From contig DASQEH010000121.1 of NCBI GenBank assembly GCA_035633755.1, positions 1 to 42,425 of the forward strand: a DNA stretch of 42,425 nt. The letters run 5' to 3'. The translations under genes and the position numbers were made by a program. Shown in pieces: positions 33,899-40,623 of this stretch. Position 1 is the stretch's first letter. Every line of letters begins with the position of its first letter. The notes beneath the pieces were generated by a model. The model worked only from the letters and a program-made list of their open reading frames with translations. It ran no database searches and was not told the DNA's origin. Source of the stretch: DASQEH01 sp035633755 (GTDB lineage Bacteria; Actinomycetota; Actinomycetes; Propionibacteriales; Nocardioidaceae).

Positions 33899-33934
33899 CA
33901 GGTGGCGGCCGCAGTTAGCGGCGGCCGCCACCTG
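33899..33934. repeat. Perfect 14-bp GC-rich inverted repeat
   Basis: Arms CAGGTGGCGGCCGC (33899-33912) and its exact complement (33921-33934) with an 8-base loop. It lies 92 bp after the methyltransferase stop and may end that transcript, although no T run follows. The 430-bp gap 33808-34236 otherwise holds no gene I can support, apart from a possible 50-codon minus-strand reading frame at 33887-34039 described under findings. Confidence 0.5.
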
Positions 33935-34236
33935 CAGCTTCTCGTACGAAAGCGGCGTACCCCTGACACGCATGACCGTGATGGCGTCAAACGCCTCTCC
34001 CGCGAACGCCCCGCCACCGACGCTTGGCCAAGCGAGCACCCCACTCCACCGGCTCAGCCCACTACCCGTTGCCAGCGGAGTCGCAGTTCACTGAGGTGCC
34101 CAGACGGGTAGGTGACCGAGGGGCCGCCTGACTGGACTTGTAGGCGCTAACTGACCAGGACCGGTTGCCACGCGGAGGTTGATCAGCCCTGCCTTCTCCG
34201 GTTGTTCGGATAGTCACACCGTGGCAAAGTCGCCGG

Positions 34237-35361
34237 GTGGGCAGTGCTCTACAAGACCTGTTACGCCGTCACGTTGAGGCCGGCACCATTCCTGGTGCGG
34301 TCGCCGTACTGGGCTCGGGTGGCGACCCTGAGGTCGTCGCTGTCGGAACGGCCGAGGTGGATGGCGAGCCGATGCGCGAGGACGCCATCGTCCGTATCCA
34401 GTCGATGACGAAGCCGATCACCGCTGTGGCCGCGCTGCGTCTGGTGGAGGCAGGCCGAATCGGCCTGGACCAGAGTGTCGAGGAGTGGCTACCGGAGCTG
34501 GAAGGTCGTCGGGTGCTTTCCAGCCCCACCGCGGCACTGAACGACACCGTGCCCGCCAAGCGATCCATCACGCTGCGCCACCTGTTGACCAACAGCTCCG
34601 GCTACGGCATGGCGATGGCCGAGTCTCCGTTGCAGCAGGCCATGGCCGACAACGGCACGGAAGCCGGGGCGGAGCCTCCGTCCCTAGGCGCGGACGAGTG
34701 GCTCGGTCGACTCGCCGACCTACCCCTCGCGTTCCAGCCCGGGGAGGGTTGGCGGTACCACCACTCCTTCAGCGTGCTAGGAATCCTCCTCGCCCGGCTG
34801 ACCGCTCGGCCGCTCGACGAGTACCTCGCCGAGGATCTGTTCGGCCCACTCGGGATGACCGACACCTCCCTGTGGGTCCCAGCGGACAAGCTCGACCGGC
34901 TGCCCGCTGCCTACCGGCACGGCGAGGAGGGTCTGGTCGAGACCGAGGCCGCTGGTGGTGGCTTCTACGCTGGACCGCCGCCCTTCGACGTCAGCCACGG
35001 CGAACTGGTCTCCACCGCGCACGACTACCACCACTTCACCCTGATGCTGGCGAACCGAGGACTCGTCGATGGTCAGCCGTTCATCACCGCCGACCACCTT
35101 CGCCAGATGACCAGCGACCAGGTTCCCGCCGCCTCCAAGACCGAGGACAGCTTCTTCCCGGGCTTCTGGACCGACACAGGGTGGGGGTTCGGCGTTGCGG
35201 TCAGCGCGGGAGCACCACGGCACGGCCGCTACGGATGGTCCGGCGGCCAGGGCACCGACTTCTTCATCGACCCCGACGCGACGATCGGCATCCTTCTCAC
35301 CCAGGTTGAGTTGGGCCCGCAAGTGTTTCCGCTTGTCGAGAGCTTCCAGGCGCTGCGCTGA
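34237..35361 (+). CDS. Serine hydrolase, beta-lactamase/esterase (class C-like) family
   Basis: 374 residues from GTG at 34237; CAAAGT lies six bases upstream, suggesting a leaderless message. No signal peptide, so the enzyme is cytoplasmic. The nucleophile motif is S56-M-T-K59 (IQSMTKP). The second motif, normally Tyr-x-Asn, reads Tyr174-His-His in WRYHHSFSVLG. The third motif region is YGWSGGQGTDFF, in place of the KTG of penicillin-binding enzymes. This pattern fits EstB-like esterases and related hydrolases rather than a true beta-lactamase. LRHLLTNSSGYG is a family landmark. Convergent with the reductase gene, 13 bp away. Confidence 0.9.
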   Translation: MGSALQDLLRRHVEAGTIPGAVAVLGSGGDPEVVAVGTAEVDGEPMREDAIVRIQSMTKPITAVAALRLVEAGRIGLDQSVEEWLPELEGRRVLSSPTAALNDTVPAKRSITLRHLLTNSSGYGMAMAESPLQQAMADNGTEAGAEPPSLGADEWLGRLADLPLAFQPGEGWRYHHSFSVLGILLARLTARPLDEYLAEDLFGPLGMTDTSLWVPADKLDRLPAAYRHGEEGLVETEAAGGGFYAGPPPFDVSHGELVSTAHDYHHFTLMLANRGLVDGQPFITADHLRQMTSDQVPAASKTEDSFFPGFWTDTGWGFGVAVSAGAPRHGRYGWSGGQGTDFFIDPDATIGILLTQVELGPQVFPLVESFQALR

Positions 35362-35374
35362 CCGGGGTGGCCCG

Positions 35375-35986
35375 TCAGCTCGCGCCCGTCCGCAGCACAG
35401 GCATCCGCAGATGAGTCACTCGGGTGCTCGGGACGCATACTTCCGGGTCACCCAACGGGACGTCCTCGAGGCCCAGGCCGGAGAAGAACGGGCGACCGCC
35501 GCCCATGACGACCGGCACCAGGTCGATCGCCACGACGTCGAGCAGCCCGAGCTGCAAGCACTGGGCGGCGATCGTCCCGGCGGTCACCGCCACGGTCTTG
35601 GATCCGGCGATCTCCTGGGCGCGCGCGAGCGCCGCGGCCACGCCATCAGTGACGAATTCGAAGGGGGCGTCGGGGTGGTCGTGCACCCACTGCGTCGGCA
35701 CCCGGTGAGTGACCACGACGACGGGAGCGTCGATCGTGTGGCGCCCGCCCCAGCCGTCGGTGAAGTCGAACAGCGTCCGGCCACAGACGATGGCGCCGAG
35801 GTCCGTGGTCCATTCCCGCCAGTAGTCGGCGCTGGTCGGCGTGAGGTGGAAGGTGATGCCGGGTGTGGCGGTCGTGATCTCCACCTCCCCCGCCTGGTAC
35901 CAGTCGAACAACAGACCGATGGAGTTGTCCTCCTTCGAGATGTAGCCGTCCAACGACATCGACGCCTGCGCGACCACTGTTCCCAT
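35375..35986 (-). CDS. Dihydrofolate-reductase-like / RibD C-terminal family reductase
   Basis: 203 residues, start ATG at 35986 with GAGGAGG upstream. NADPH-binding fold of the RibD_C group: VVAQASMSLDGYIS at the N-terminus, AIVCGRTLFDFTDGWGG, PVVVVTHRVP, then AGSKTVAVTAGTIAAQCLQLGLLDVVAIDLVPVVMGGGRPFF, where GGxxxxxxxLxxGLVDE is the usual form. Substrates in this group are mostly unknown; they are not the folate-pathway DHFR. A perfect palindrome GAGCCG-A-CGGCTC lies at 36006-36018, 20 bases upstream of the start, and may be an operator. Confidence 0.9.
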   Translation of the reverse strand: MGTVVAQASMSLDGYISKEDNSIGLLFDWYQAGEVEITTATPGITFHLTPTSADYWREWTTDLGAIVCGRTLFDFTDGWGGRHTIDAPVVVVTHRVPTQWVHDHPDAPFEFVTDGVAAALARAQEIAGSKTVAVTAGTIAAQCLQLGLLDVVAIDLVPVVMGGGRPFFSGLGLEDVPLGDPEVCVPSTRVTHLRMPVLRTGAS

Positions 35987-36005
35987 GGTGCTTCCTCCTC
36001 GGTCC

Positions 36006-36018
36006 GAGCCGACGGCTC
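36006..36018. promoter_or_regulatory. 13-bp palindrome upstream of the DHFR-like gene
   Basis: GAGCCG-A-CGGCTC, perfect, 20 bp before the start codon at 35986. It also follows the S51 peptidase... gap in the upstream direction only loosely, so control of the DHFR-like gene is the simplest reading. Confidence 0.35.
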
Positions 36019-36073
36019 ACAGAAGAGCAGACCGCCATGGGACACAGAACTCATCGGCCGCGACAGGGCACGT

Positions 36074-36688
36074 TCAGGTCAGGAGCCGTGCACCCTGCCT
36101 GTCCACGACAAGCACCTCGCCGTCGCGTAGCGCCCAATGCGGCTCGCCCCGCGAGCGATAGGCGGCGGCTATTCCGTCGCAAGCCGGGCTCTCCGGGTGT
36201 CTTGGCGAGTCGACATGCGGCACGAAGGGACGGTCCAACAGCCCGAGACCAACGGTGATCGGCGCCTGGACAGCCGTCACGTCGTCAACGGCCGCCAAGG
36301 CCGACAGCTCGGGTGCCAGGACGCACCCGCCTGCGCTGTAGCCGCCATAGACAAAGGCATCCTCTTCGACCAACCGGCGCAGTTCCCGGTCCGCGCCGGA
36401 GTCCGCCATGGCGCGGCGAAGCACGAACACGTTGCCGCCTCGAACCCAGACCAGGTCGAAGTCGGCTAGTCCCGCGGTCACTGCGGGGTCAGTGAGGTCA
36501 GCCACGGTGACCAGCAGGCCGGCTCTCGTCAGCTCGTCGATGTCGCTCTGCAACCCCTCTCGCCGGACCTTTGGCGGCGCAGCGTCCAGCGCATTGGGGA
36601 CCAAGGCGGTACGGCGGCCGGGCCCGACCATGGTCCGCAGCCGCTCGGCATGCCGACCCAGCCGGAAGGAGGACAGGTAGAGCCGCAC
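36074..36688 (-). CDS. Peptidase S51 (peptidase E-like) family protein
   Basis: 204 residues. GTG at 36688 is preferred because the protein then begins VRLYLSSFRLG, matching the usual MxLYLSSYxLG start; the frame is open for 17 more codons upstream. Fold of the class I glutamine-amidotransferase-like superfamily. The nucleophile Ser118 lies in GGYSAGG, and LVWVRGGNVFVLRRAM matches the GGNTF motif. Peptidase E cleaves Asp-X dipeptides; cyanophycinase is another family member. A His near the end of the fold (FVPHVDSPRHPES) completes the site. It lies on the same strand as the DHFR-like gene, 87 bp before it. Confidence 0.87.
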   Translation of the reverse strand: MRLYLSSFRLGRHAERLRTMVGPGRRTALVPNALDAAPPKVRREGLQSDIDELTRAGLLVTVADLTDPAVTAGLADFDLVWVRGGNVFVLRRAMADSGADRELRRLVEEDAFVYGGYSAGGCVLAPELSALAAVDDVTAVQAPITVGLGLLDRPFVPHVDSPRHPESPACDGIAAAYRSRGEPHWALRDGEVLVVDRQGARLLT

Positions 36689-36761
36689 CCGGCCAGCGTT
36701 GCAGGCACCAGCCCAGCCTGCAGACCCGGGCTCAAGCACTGGTGCCCAATGCTGGTGCCGC

Positions 36762-37748
36762 TCAGCGGTCGATCAGCTGCTGCATCGCCTCGGGGTAGCG
36801 GTCACCGACCACCTCCACCTCGCGGGAAGCGGAGTCGAGCTCGGCGAGGTCACCAGGGTCGAGCGCGAGGTCAACGGCGCCCAGATTCTCCCGCAGCCGC
36901 TCGCCGCGCCGAGTGCCGGGAATCGGCACGATCCAGGGCTGCTGTGCCAGGAGCCAGGCCAACGCCACCTGACCGGTGGTGGCCTGCTTGCGCCTCGCCA
37001 CCTCGGTGACGCGGTCGACGAGCGCCTGGTTGGCCTCGCGTGCCTCCACAGTGAAACGGGGCAGTGAGGCGCGGATGTCGTTGTCGTCGAACTGCGTCGT
37101 CGCGTCGATCCCGCCCGTGAGCAGCCCTCGGCCGAGCGGACTGAACGGCACAAAACCGATCCCGAGCTCGGTAAGGGTGGGAAAGACCGACTCCTCCGGC
37201 TCACGCCAGAACAGCGAGTACTCGCTTTGCAGCGCGGTGACCGGCTGCACGGCGTGCGCCCGACGGATCGTTTCCGCACCGGCCTCGGAGAGGCCGAAGT
37301 GGCGCACCTTGCCCGCTTGGATGAGCTCCCTTACCGCGCCGGCGACGTCCTCGATCGGGACATCGGGGTCTACGCGGTGCTGGTACAGCAGGTCGATGCT
37401 GTCCACCGCGAGGCGTCGCAGTGACCCGTCGACGGCCCGGCGGACGTGGTCTGGTCGGCTCGAGACGCCTACCTGACGACCCTCGTCGTCGAAGGCGAAG
37501 CCGAACTTGGTGGCGATGACAACGTCGTCGCGCACCGGTGCCAGCGCGGCGCCGACCAGCTCTTCGTTGACGTAGGGTCCGTACACCTCGGCGGTGTCGA
37601 AGAGGGTGACTCCTTGCGTGACCGCCGACCGGATCAGGGCCGTCATCTCGTCACGGTCGGAGGCTGGACCGAGACCGTGGCTCATGCCCATGCACCCCAG
37701 ACCGAGAGCAGAGACCTCGAGGCCGTTGCCGAGCGTTCGTGTCTGCAC
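36762..37748 (-). CDS. Aldo/keto reductase
   Basis: 328 residues from GTG at 37748, with GAGGAG upstream. NADPH-dependent reductase of the (beta/alpha)8 type. The catalytic tetrad is complete: Asp51, Tyr56, Lys81 and His124 (LFDTAEVYGP, ATKFGF, LYQHRVDP). The C-terminal cofactor motif IPGTRRGERLRENLGA is clear. It resembles the AKR11/AKR13-like group often annotated as general-stress or pyridoxal-reductase-like enzymes. A perfect TGTCA-G-TGACA palindrome lies 67 bp upstream (37815-37825). Probably a single-gene unit. Confidence 0.94.
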   Translation of the reverse strand: MQTRTLGNGLEVSALGLGCMGMSHGLGPASDRDEMTALIRSAVTQGVTLFDTAEVYGPYVNEELVGAALAPVRDDVVIATKFGFAFDDEGRQVGVSSRPDHVRRAVDGSLRRLAVDSIDLLYQHRVDPDVPIEDVAGAVRELIQAGKVRHFGLSEAGAETIRRAHAVQPVTALQSEYSLFWREPEESVFPTLTELGIGFVPFSPLGRGLLTGGIDATTQFDDNDIRASLPRFTVEAREANQALVDRVTEVARRKQATTGQVALAWLLAQQPWIVPIPGTRRGERLRENLGAVDLALDPGDLAELDSASREVEVVGDRYPEAMQQLIDR

Positions 37749-37814
37749 GGAGGCTCCTCATGTGGTGACAGGAGCTGGGGTGCTCCCTCTGGGTCGACGG
37801 TAGACCCCTCGCTT

Positions 37815-37825
37815 TGTCAGTGACA
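37815..37825. promoter_or_regulatory. 11-bp palindrome upstream of the aldo/keto reductase
   Basis: TGTCA-G-TGACA, perfect, 67 bp from the GTG. A plausible operator for the reductase gene; no adjacent regulator. Confidence 0.35.
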
Positions 37826-37886
37826 GGGGCCACTGAGCCCGCTTGGCGAACGGTCAGGCAGAGCTGCGTCGTGTAAGTCTCGCTCC

Positions 37887-38483
37887 TCAGTCGCGAGGCA
37901 GCGTTCGGCCGTCGGGCAGCGCTCGTCCACTCACGAGCGCCACCAGGGAGCCGCTGTCGGCGCGGAACGACTGACCATCTCCCCAGGTCCATTCGGTGTC
38001 GGTCGCCTCGAGCCGCACATCGGTCAGCTTGACCCCGAACAACCTGCCGCCTGCCGCGGTGAGCTGGTCGAGGACGGCGGTCGCAGCCTCGGCCGTCGCC
38101 ACTGCGGGCCGGCCGAGCGCGATCGTCACGTCAAGTGAGTGGATGACGGCATGACTCAGTGCGCCGGCTGCGCCACCGCCCGGCGGTTGCCACGCGTGCA
38201 GCTGCGGCGACCGGAGCTGGGCGAGGAGGTCGGCGACAGGCAGCGAGCCGTCCCGCGTGGCCACGGTGTCGGAAAGGATGGTGAAGTCGCCACCAGCCGC
38301 CGCCATCTCAGCTCCGAACTGCTCGGGAGTCAGGCGCACCGGCATGGTGACGTGCGCGATCACATGGCGTACCAGCCATTTCTCGCACAGGGACGGGGCG
38401 TTCCAGGTGTCGACGGGCGCGGCGGCAAGGAGATCGGCAATGCCGTTGAACGTCGGCGCTACCCAGGACTGGGGGTCGGTCAT
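37887..38483 (-). CDS. MDMPI/DinB-type maleylpyruvate-isomerase-family protein
   Basis: 198 residues, ATG at 38483 overlapping the SRPBCC stop by four bases. Helical N-terminus with the family motif DTWNAPSLCEKWLVRHVIAHVTMPVRL, where the His pair matches the metal-binding region, then LSHAVIHSLDVTIALGRP with a second His-Asp. The C-terminal sterol-carrier-like part holds RLEATDTEWTWGDG and SGSLVALVSGRALP. Clearly a paralogue of the protein at 12754-13389 (shared NAPSLC, ATDT-W and LTGR/VSGR motifs). Third gene of an ArsR-SRPBCC-MDMPI operon. Confidence 0.9.
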   Translation of the reverse strand: MTDPQSWVAPTFNGIADLLAAAPVDTWNAPSLCEKWLVRHVIAHVTMPVRLTPEQFGAEMAAAGGDFTILSDTVATRDGSLPVADLLAQLRSPQLHAWQPPGGGAAGALSHAVIHSLDVTIALGRPAVATAEAATAVLDQLTAAGGRLFGVKLTDVRLEATDTEWTWGDGQSFRADSGSLVALVSGRALPDGRTLPRD

Positions 38484-38920
38484 GATCGGTCTCCTTGCAT
38501 CAGGTGCGCGAGGTGCTCCTCGAGCTTGTCGAGAGAGGTGAGGAAGCCGGCGCGGGCGTCGGGCATCCGCATCGTCTCCGGCACGTTCCACTGACGGATG
38601 ACGACTGCGGTCCTGCCGTCGCCGAGGTCGTCAAGTGTGCTGCTCGAGTGCATGCCGGTCCCCGACTCGACCCAGGCGAGCCGCTCGGGCGCAACGACCT
38701 CCGTGAAGGTGGCAACCATCCGGTGGCTCCCGTGCTCGCCGAGCATCAGGGTCTCGAACCGCCCACCGGCGTGGAGTTCGACGACGATGCCGTCGATCGG
38801 CGTGGCCATGCCGCTCGGCCCCCAGAAGTGCATGAGCTCCTCCGGCTCGGTCAGGCACCGCCACACCAGCTCGCGCGGCGCACGGAAGACCCGCTGGTAG
38901 ACGAGCTCGTCATCGTTCAC
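38480..38920 (-). CDS. SRPBCC-family protein (AHSA1-like)
   Basis: 146 residues from GTG at 38920, which overlaps the ArsR stop by four bases and has GGGAG upstream; a longer reading from 39043 would lie inside the ArsR gene. AHSA1-like layout: YQRVFRAPRELVWRCLTEPEELMHFWGP, then VVELHAGGRFETLM and strands FTEVVAPERLAWVES and TAVVIRQWNVP, ending in a helix that contacts the ligand cavity (ARAGFLTSLDKLEEHLAHL). ArsR plus AHSA1-type pairs are common and are thought to be ligand-responsive units. Function beyond binding is unknown. Confidence 0.9.
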   Translation of the reverse strand: MNDDELVYQRVFRAPRELVWRCLTEPEELMHFWGPSGMATPIDGIVVELHAGGRFETLMLGEHGSHRMVATFTEVVAPERLAWVESGTGMHSSSTLDDLGDGRTAVVIRQWNVPETMRMPDARAGFLTSLDKLEEHLAHLMQGDRS

Positions 38921-39261
38921 CGCTCCCGCTCCTGCAATCGGGCGAGGTGCGTCTCCAGCCGGTCCATTCGGTCTGACCACGTGCGCCGGCCCTCCTCGAT
39001 CCATGACTGCGCTGCCTCGAGCGCCGCGGGTTCTAGCCGACATGGCCGGGTCTGCCGGTGTCGTCCCCGGCTGATCAGACCGGATCGCTCAAGGACGCGG
39101 ATGTGCTGGGAAACCGCCTGCATGCTCATGGCGTACGGCTCGGCCAGCTCCTTGACGGTCGCCTCACCCTCGCTCAGCCGGGCGACGATGTCTCGCCTCG
39201 TGCGGTCGCTGAGCGCCGTGAACAGGGCATCCAGCCGACGGTCCTCCACAGCGATGCTCAT
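38917..39261 (-). CDS. ArsR-family transcriptional regulator
   Basis: 114 residues, start ATG at 39261. TTGACA, 17 bp, TTGAGT and six bases to the ATG make a well-formed leaderless promoter on the minus strand. Winged helix: ALFTALSDRTRRDIVARLSEGEATVKELAEPYAMSMQAVSQHIRVLERSGLISRGR, given here as one motif region with recognition helix SMQAVSQHI. No metal-binding Cys pair (ELCVCDL-type) is present, so it is not an arsenic sensor; it belongs to the subgroup paired with SRPBCC proteins. First gene of the three-gene unit. Confidence 0.93.
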   Translation of the reverse strand: MSIAVEDRRLDALFTALSDRTRRDIVARLSEGEATVKELAEPYAMSMQAVSQHIRVLERSGLISRGRHRQTRPCRLEPAALEAAQSWIEEGRRTWSDRMDRLETHLARLQERER

Positions 39262-39271
39262 GGCCCTACTC

Positions 39272-39283
39272 AAGCATCTGCTT
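39272..39283. promoter_or_regulatory. 12-bp inverted repeat in the ArsR promoter
   Basis: AAGCA-TC-TGCTT lies inside the 17-bp spacer of the ArsR promoter (TTGACA on the minus strand at about 39296-39291). Likely autoregulatory operator. Confidence 0.45.
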
Positions 39284-39356
39284 TATCAAGTGTCAACTGG
39301 AGGAATCCCATGCTCACCAACATCACTGGCTTGGACCAGCGTGCCGACATGCAGCG

Positions 39357-39378
39357 GCCCCGGTCCGAGAACCGGGGC
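39357..39378. terminator. GC-rich hairpin GCCCCGGT-N6-ACCGGGGC
   Basis: 8-bp perfect stem with a 6-base loop, followed by a second small hairpin (GGGCA-CA-TGCCC, about 39384-39395). It closely follows a short plus-strand start (GGAGG, then ATG at 39310) and may end a truncated or very short transcript. No T tract. Confidence 0.4.
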
Positions 39379-39462
39379 GCTGAGGGCACATGCCCCTGGG
39401 GTGTCGCTCTTGCACTGGACGGACCGAGGGACAGCCGAAAAACTGTCAGCTCGAATCGGCCG

Positions 39463-39831
39463 TCACGGTTGGGGGAGGTCGTACCTGTAGTTCAACAGGA
39501 CGATTCCCTCGTCGACGACGTCGTGTTCGCCGTCGACGGCGAGCTTGACGACCTGTCCGGCCTTCAGCGCAAGCGCCATCGTGTCGACACGTCCCGCGGG
39601 GTCGCTCTATGCGATCTGGATGAGGCCGGTCCCCAGGGAACCCTTGTAGGCGGCAAGCACGGCGTCAATCTCGCTGCCGGCGGTGTCGAACCTCACGAAG
39701 CCTGTCTGGGGCGCCTGGAACGAGTACCAGATAGATCCAGCGCCATCGCTCAGGTGAGCGTGGGTCGGCTCCCCCGCCTGTCGAGTCGCCCCTGACGGTG
39801 GTGCGGCGCGCAGAGCGAAGTGCAGGGACGG
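39463..39831 (-). pseudogene. Decayed gene for a secreted-protein-type beta-sandwich domain
   Basis: Reading right to left, one frame gives GATRQAGEPTHA, then SIWYSFQAP, TGFVRFDTAGS and DAVLAAYKG. Next comes an in-frame amber codon (TAG at 39609-39607), after which the same frame continues DPAGRVDTMALALKAGQVVKLAVDG to TGA at 39463. The E-x-GEPxHA...WYxFxAPxTGxVxFDTxGS...LAxYxG pattern is that of the pre-peptidase-like beta-sandwich repeat found in secreted proteases and adhesins. No usable start exists in this frame: an ATG at 39835 is one frame away. So the gene has lost its 5' part and gained a stop. Confidence 0.6.
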
Positions 39832-40016
39832 TCATGGTCTCACTCCTCCGGGAGGTCTCAGGATCTTCGACGAGCCAATTGCTCGCTGAGAACGACCATT
39901 CCGGATCGACGCACCCGAACCTTGGAGAGCGCCTGACGATCCTATGGAGAACAGCGGACGACCATGACCTGCAGGCTTTGCCCGCGCCTCTGATACTTCG
40001 ACGCCGAGAAGCGACC

Positions 40017-40511
40017 TCAGGCGTGTGGCTCGAACACAGCCGGCCACAGGTCATTGTCGGTGTACAGCGCATGGACGGCGTCCACATCGACGTCGATGCC
40101 AGCCACGGAGATCGTGACCGCACCAGCGACCCACCACTCAGCACCAGGCAGCCCGGCCGAGGCATAGGCGCGTGCTCCCAGCTCCACCGGCTGGTAGGAC
40201 GGCCGAGCCTGAGCGATCACCTCGCCGTGCGCCGGTTCCCACAGGTGAACCGCACCTGCATCCCCATGGGCGAGGACGACGGCGTCGTACCACCTCCACA
40301 CCACGACCTGGCCGCCCGTCGGCGACGTGGCGATCGCTACGAGGTGTCCAGGAGACACCCGCTCGACTCGCGGCAACGGGAACATCGGAGCGAATCGCAC
40401 CCAGCTGACCTGCCCGGCGCTCCAGAGCGCACATCCATGTTCCGCGACCCGCAGAACGCGGGCACATTGAAGTCCCCGGACACCAGTGGCAGGTGAACGC
40501 GCGGGGATCAT
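40017..40511 (-). CDS. Hypothetical protein
   Basis: 164 residues from ATG at 40511; no good ribosome site, so an internal start such as the ATG at about 40385 is possible. I do not recognise the family. Composition and codon use look real from about residue 38 on: APMFPLPRVERVSPGHLVAIA, VVVWRWYDAVVLAHGDAGAVHLWEPAHGEVIAQ and a C-terminal WWVAGAVTISVAGIDVDVDAVHALYT. It is beta-rich, with many Trp and Val and no membrane segment, suggesting a small beta-sheet protein. It lies downstream of two strong hairpins that separate it from the hydrolase gene. The stretch 39836-40016 after it holds no gene I can support. Confidence 0.55.
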   Translation of the reverse strand: MIPARSPATGVRGLQCARVLRVAEHGCALWSAGQVSWVRFAPMFPLPRVERVSPGHLVAIATSPTGGQVVVWRWYDAVVLAHGDAGAVHLWEPAHGEVIAQARPSYQPVELGARAYASAGLPGAEWWVAGAVTISVAGIDVDVDAVHALYTDNDLWPAVFEPHA

Positions 40512-40527
40512 GCCTCAAGTGTCGCCT

Positions 40528-40566
40528 ACAGCGGCCAACGAACTCGGATGAAGTCCGAGCCGCTGT
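40528..40566. repeat. Two-part stem with 8-base bulge ahead of the hypothetical gene
   Basis: Outer arms ACAGCGG (40528-40534) and CCGCTGT (40560-40566), inner arms CTCGGA (40543-40548) and TCCGAG (40554-40559) around TGAAG. The right arms are contiguous, so the stem stacks coaxially with an 8-base bulge on one side. It is 17 bases upstream of the hypothetical gene's ATG and could be a leader element or a second terminator. Confidence 0.4.
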
Positions 40567-40578
40567 GGCGCAACTCGA

Positions 40579-40615
40579 GAGGCCAGGGGAGTCGGTTCTC
40601 CGCTCCCCTGGCCTC
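40579..40615 (-). terminator. Strong hairpin after the TAP-like hydrolase gene
   Basis: Arms GAGGCCAGGGGAG (40579-40591) and CTCCCCTGGCCTC (40603-40615), perfect over 13 bp, continued after a one-base bulge by CGG/CCG with a 4-base loop. It begins 9 bases after the stop at 40624 on the minus strand. By far the strongest terminator-like structure in the window, though of the T-less actinobacterial type. Confidence 0.75.
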
Positions 40616-40623
40616 GCGTGGTG

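Noticed and set aside
33808..34236. tRNA or attachment site in the gap before the serine hydrolase
   Set aside because: No T-loop GTTCGAATC-type sequence, no cloverleaf arms and no flanking integrase or direct repeat were found.
36006..36018. Palindrome GAGCCG-A-CGGCTC as a terminator of the S51 peptidase gene
   Set aside because: That gene is transcribed from 36688 down to 36074, so the palindrome lies 56 bases after its stop and could serve as terminator, but with a one-base centre and proximity to the DHFR-like start I list it as an operator; the choice is uncertain.
39058..39795. Long plus-strand frame across the ArsR promoter and the decayed gene
   Set aside because: Most of it is the antisense of ArsR and of the beta-sandwich remnant; only the 39310 start is of interest.
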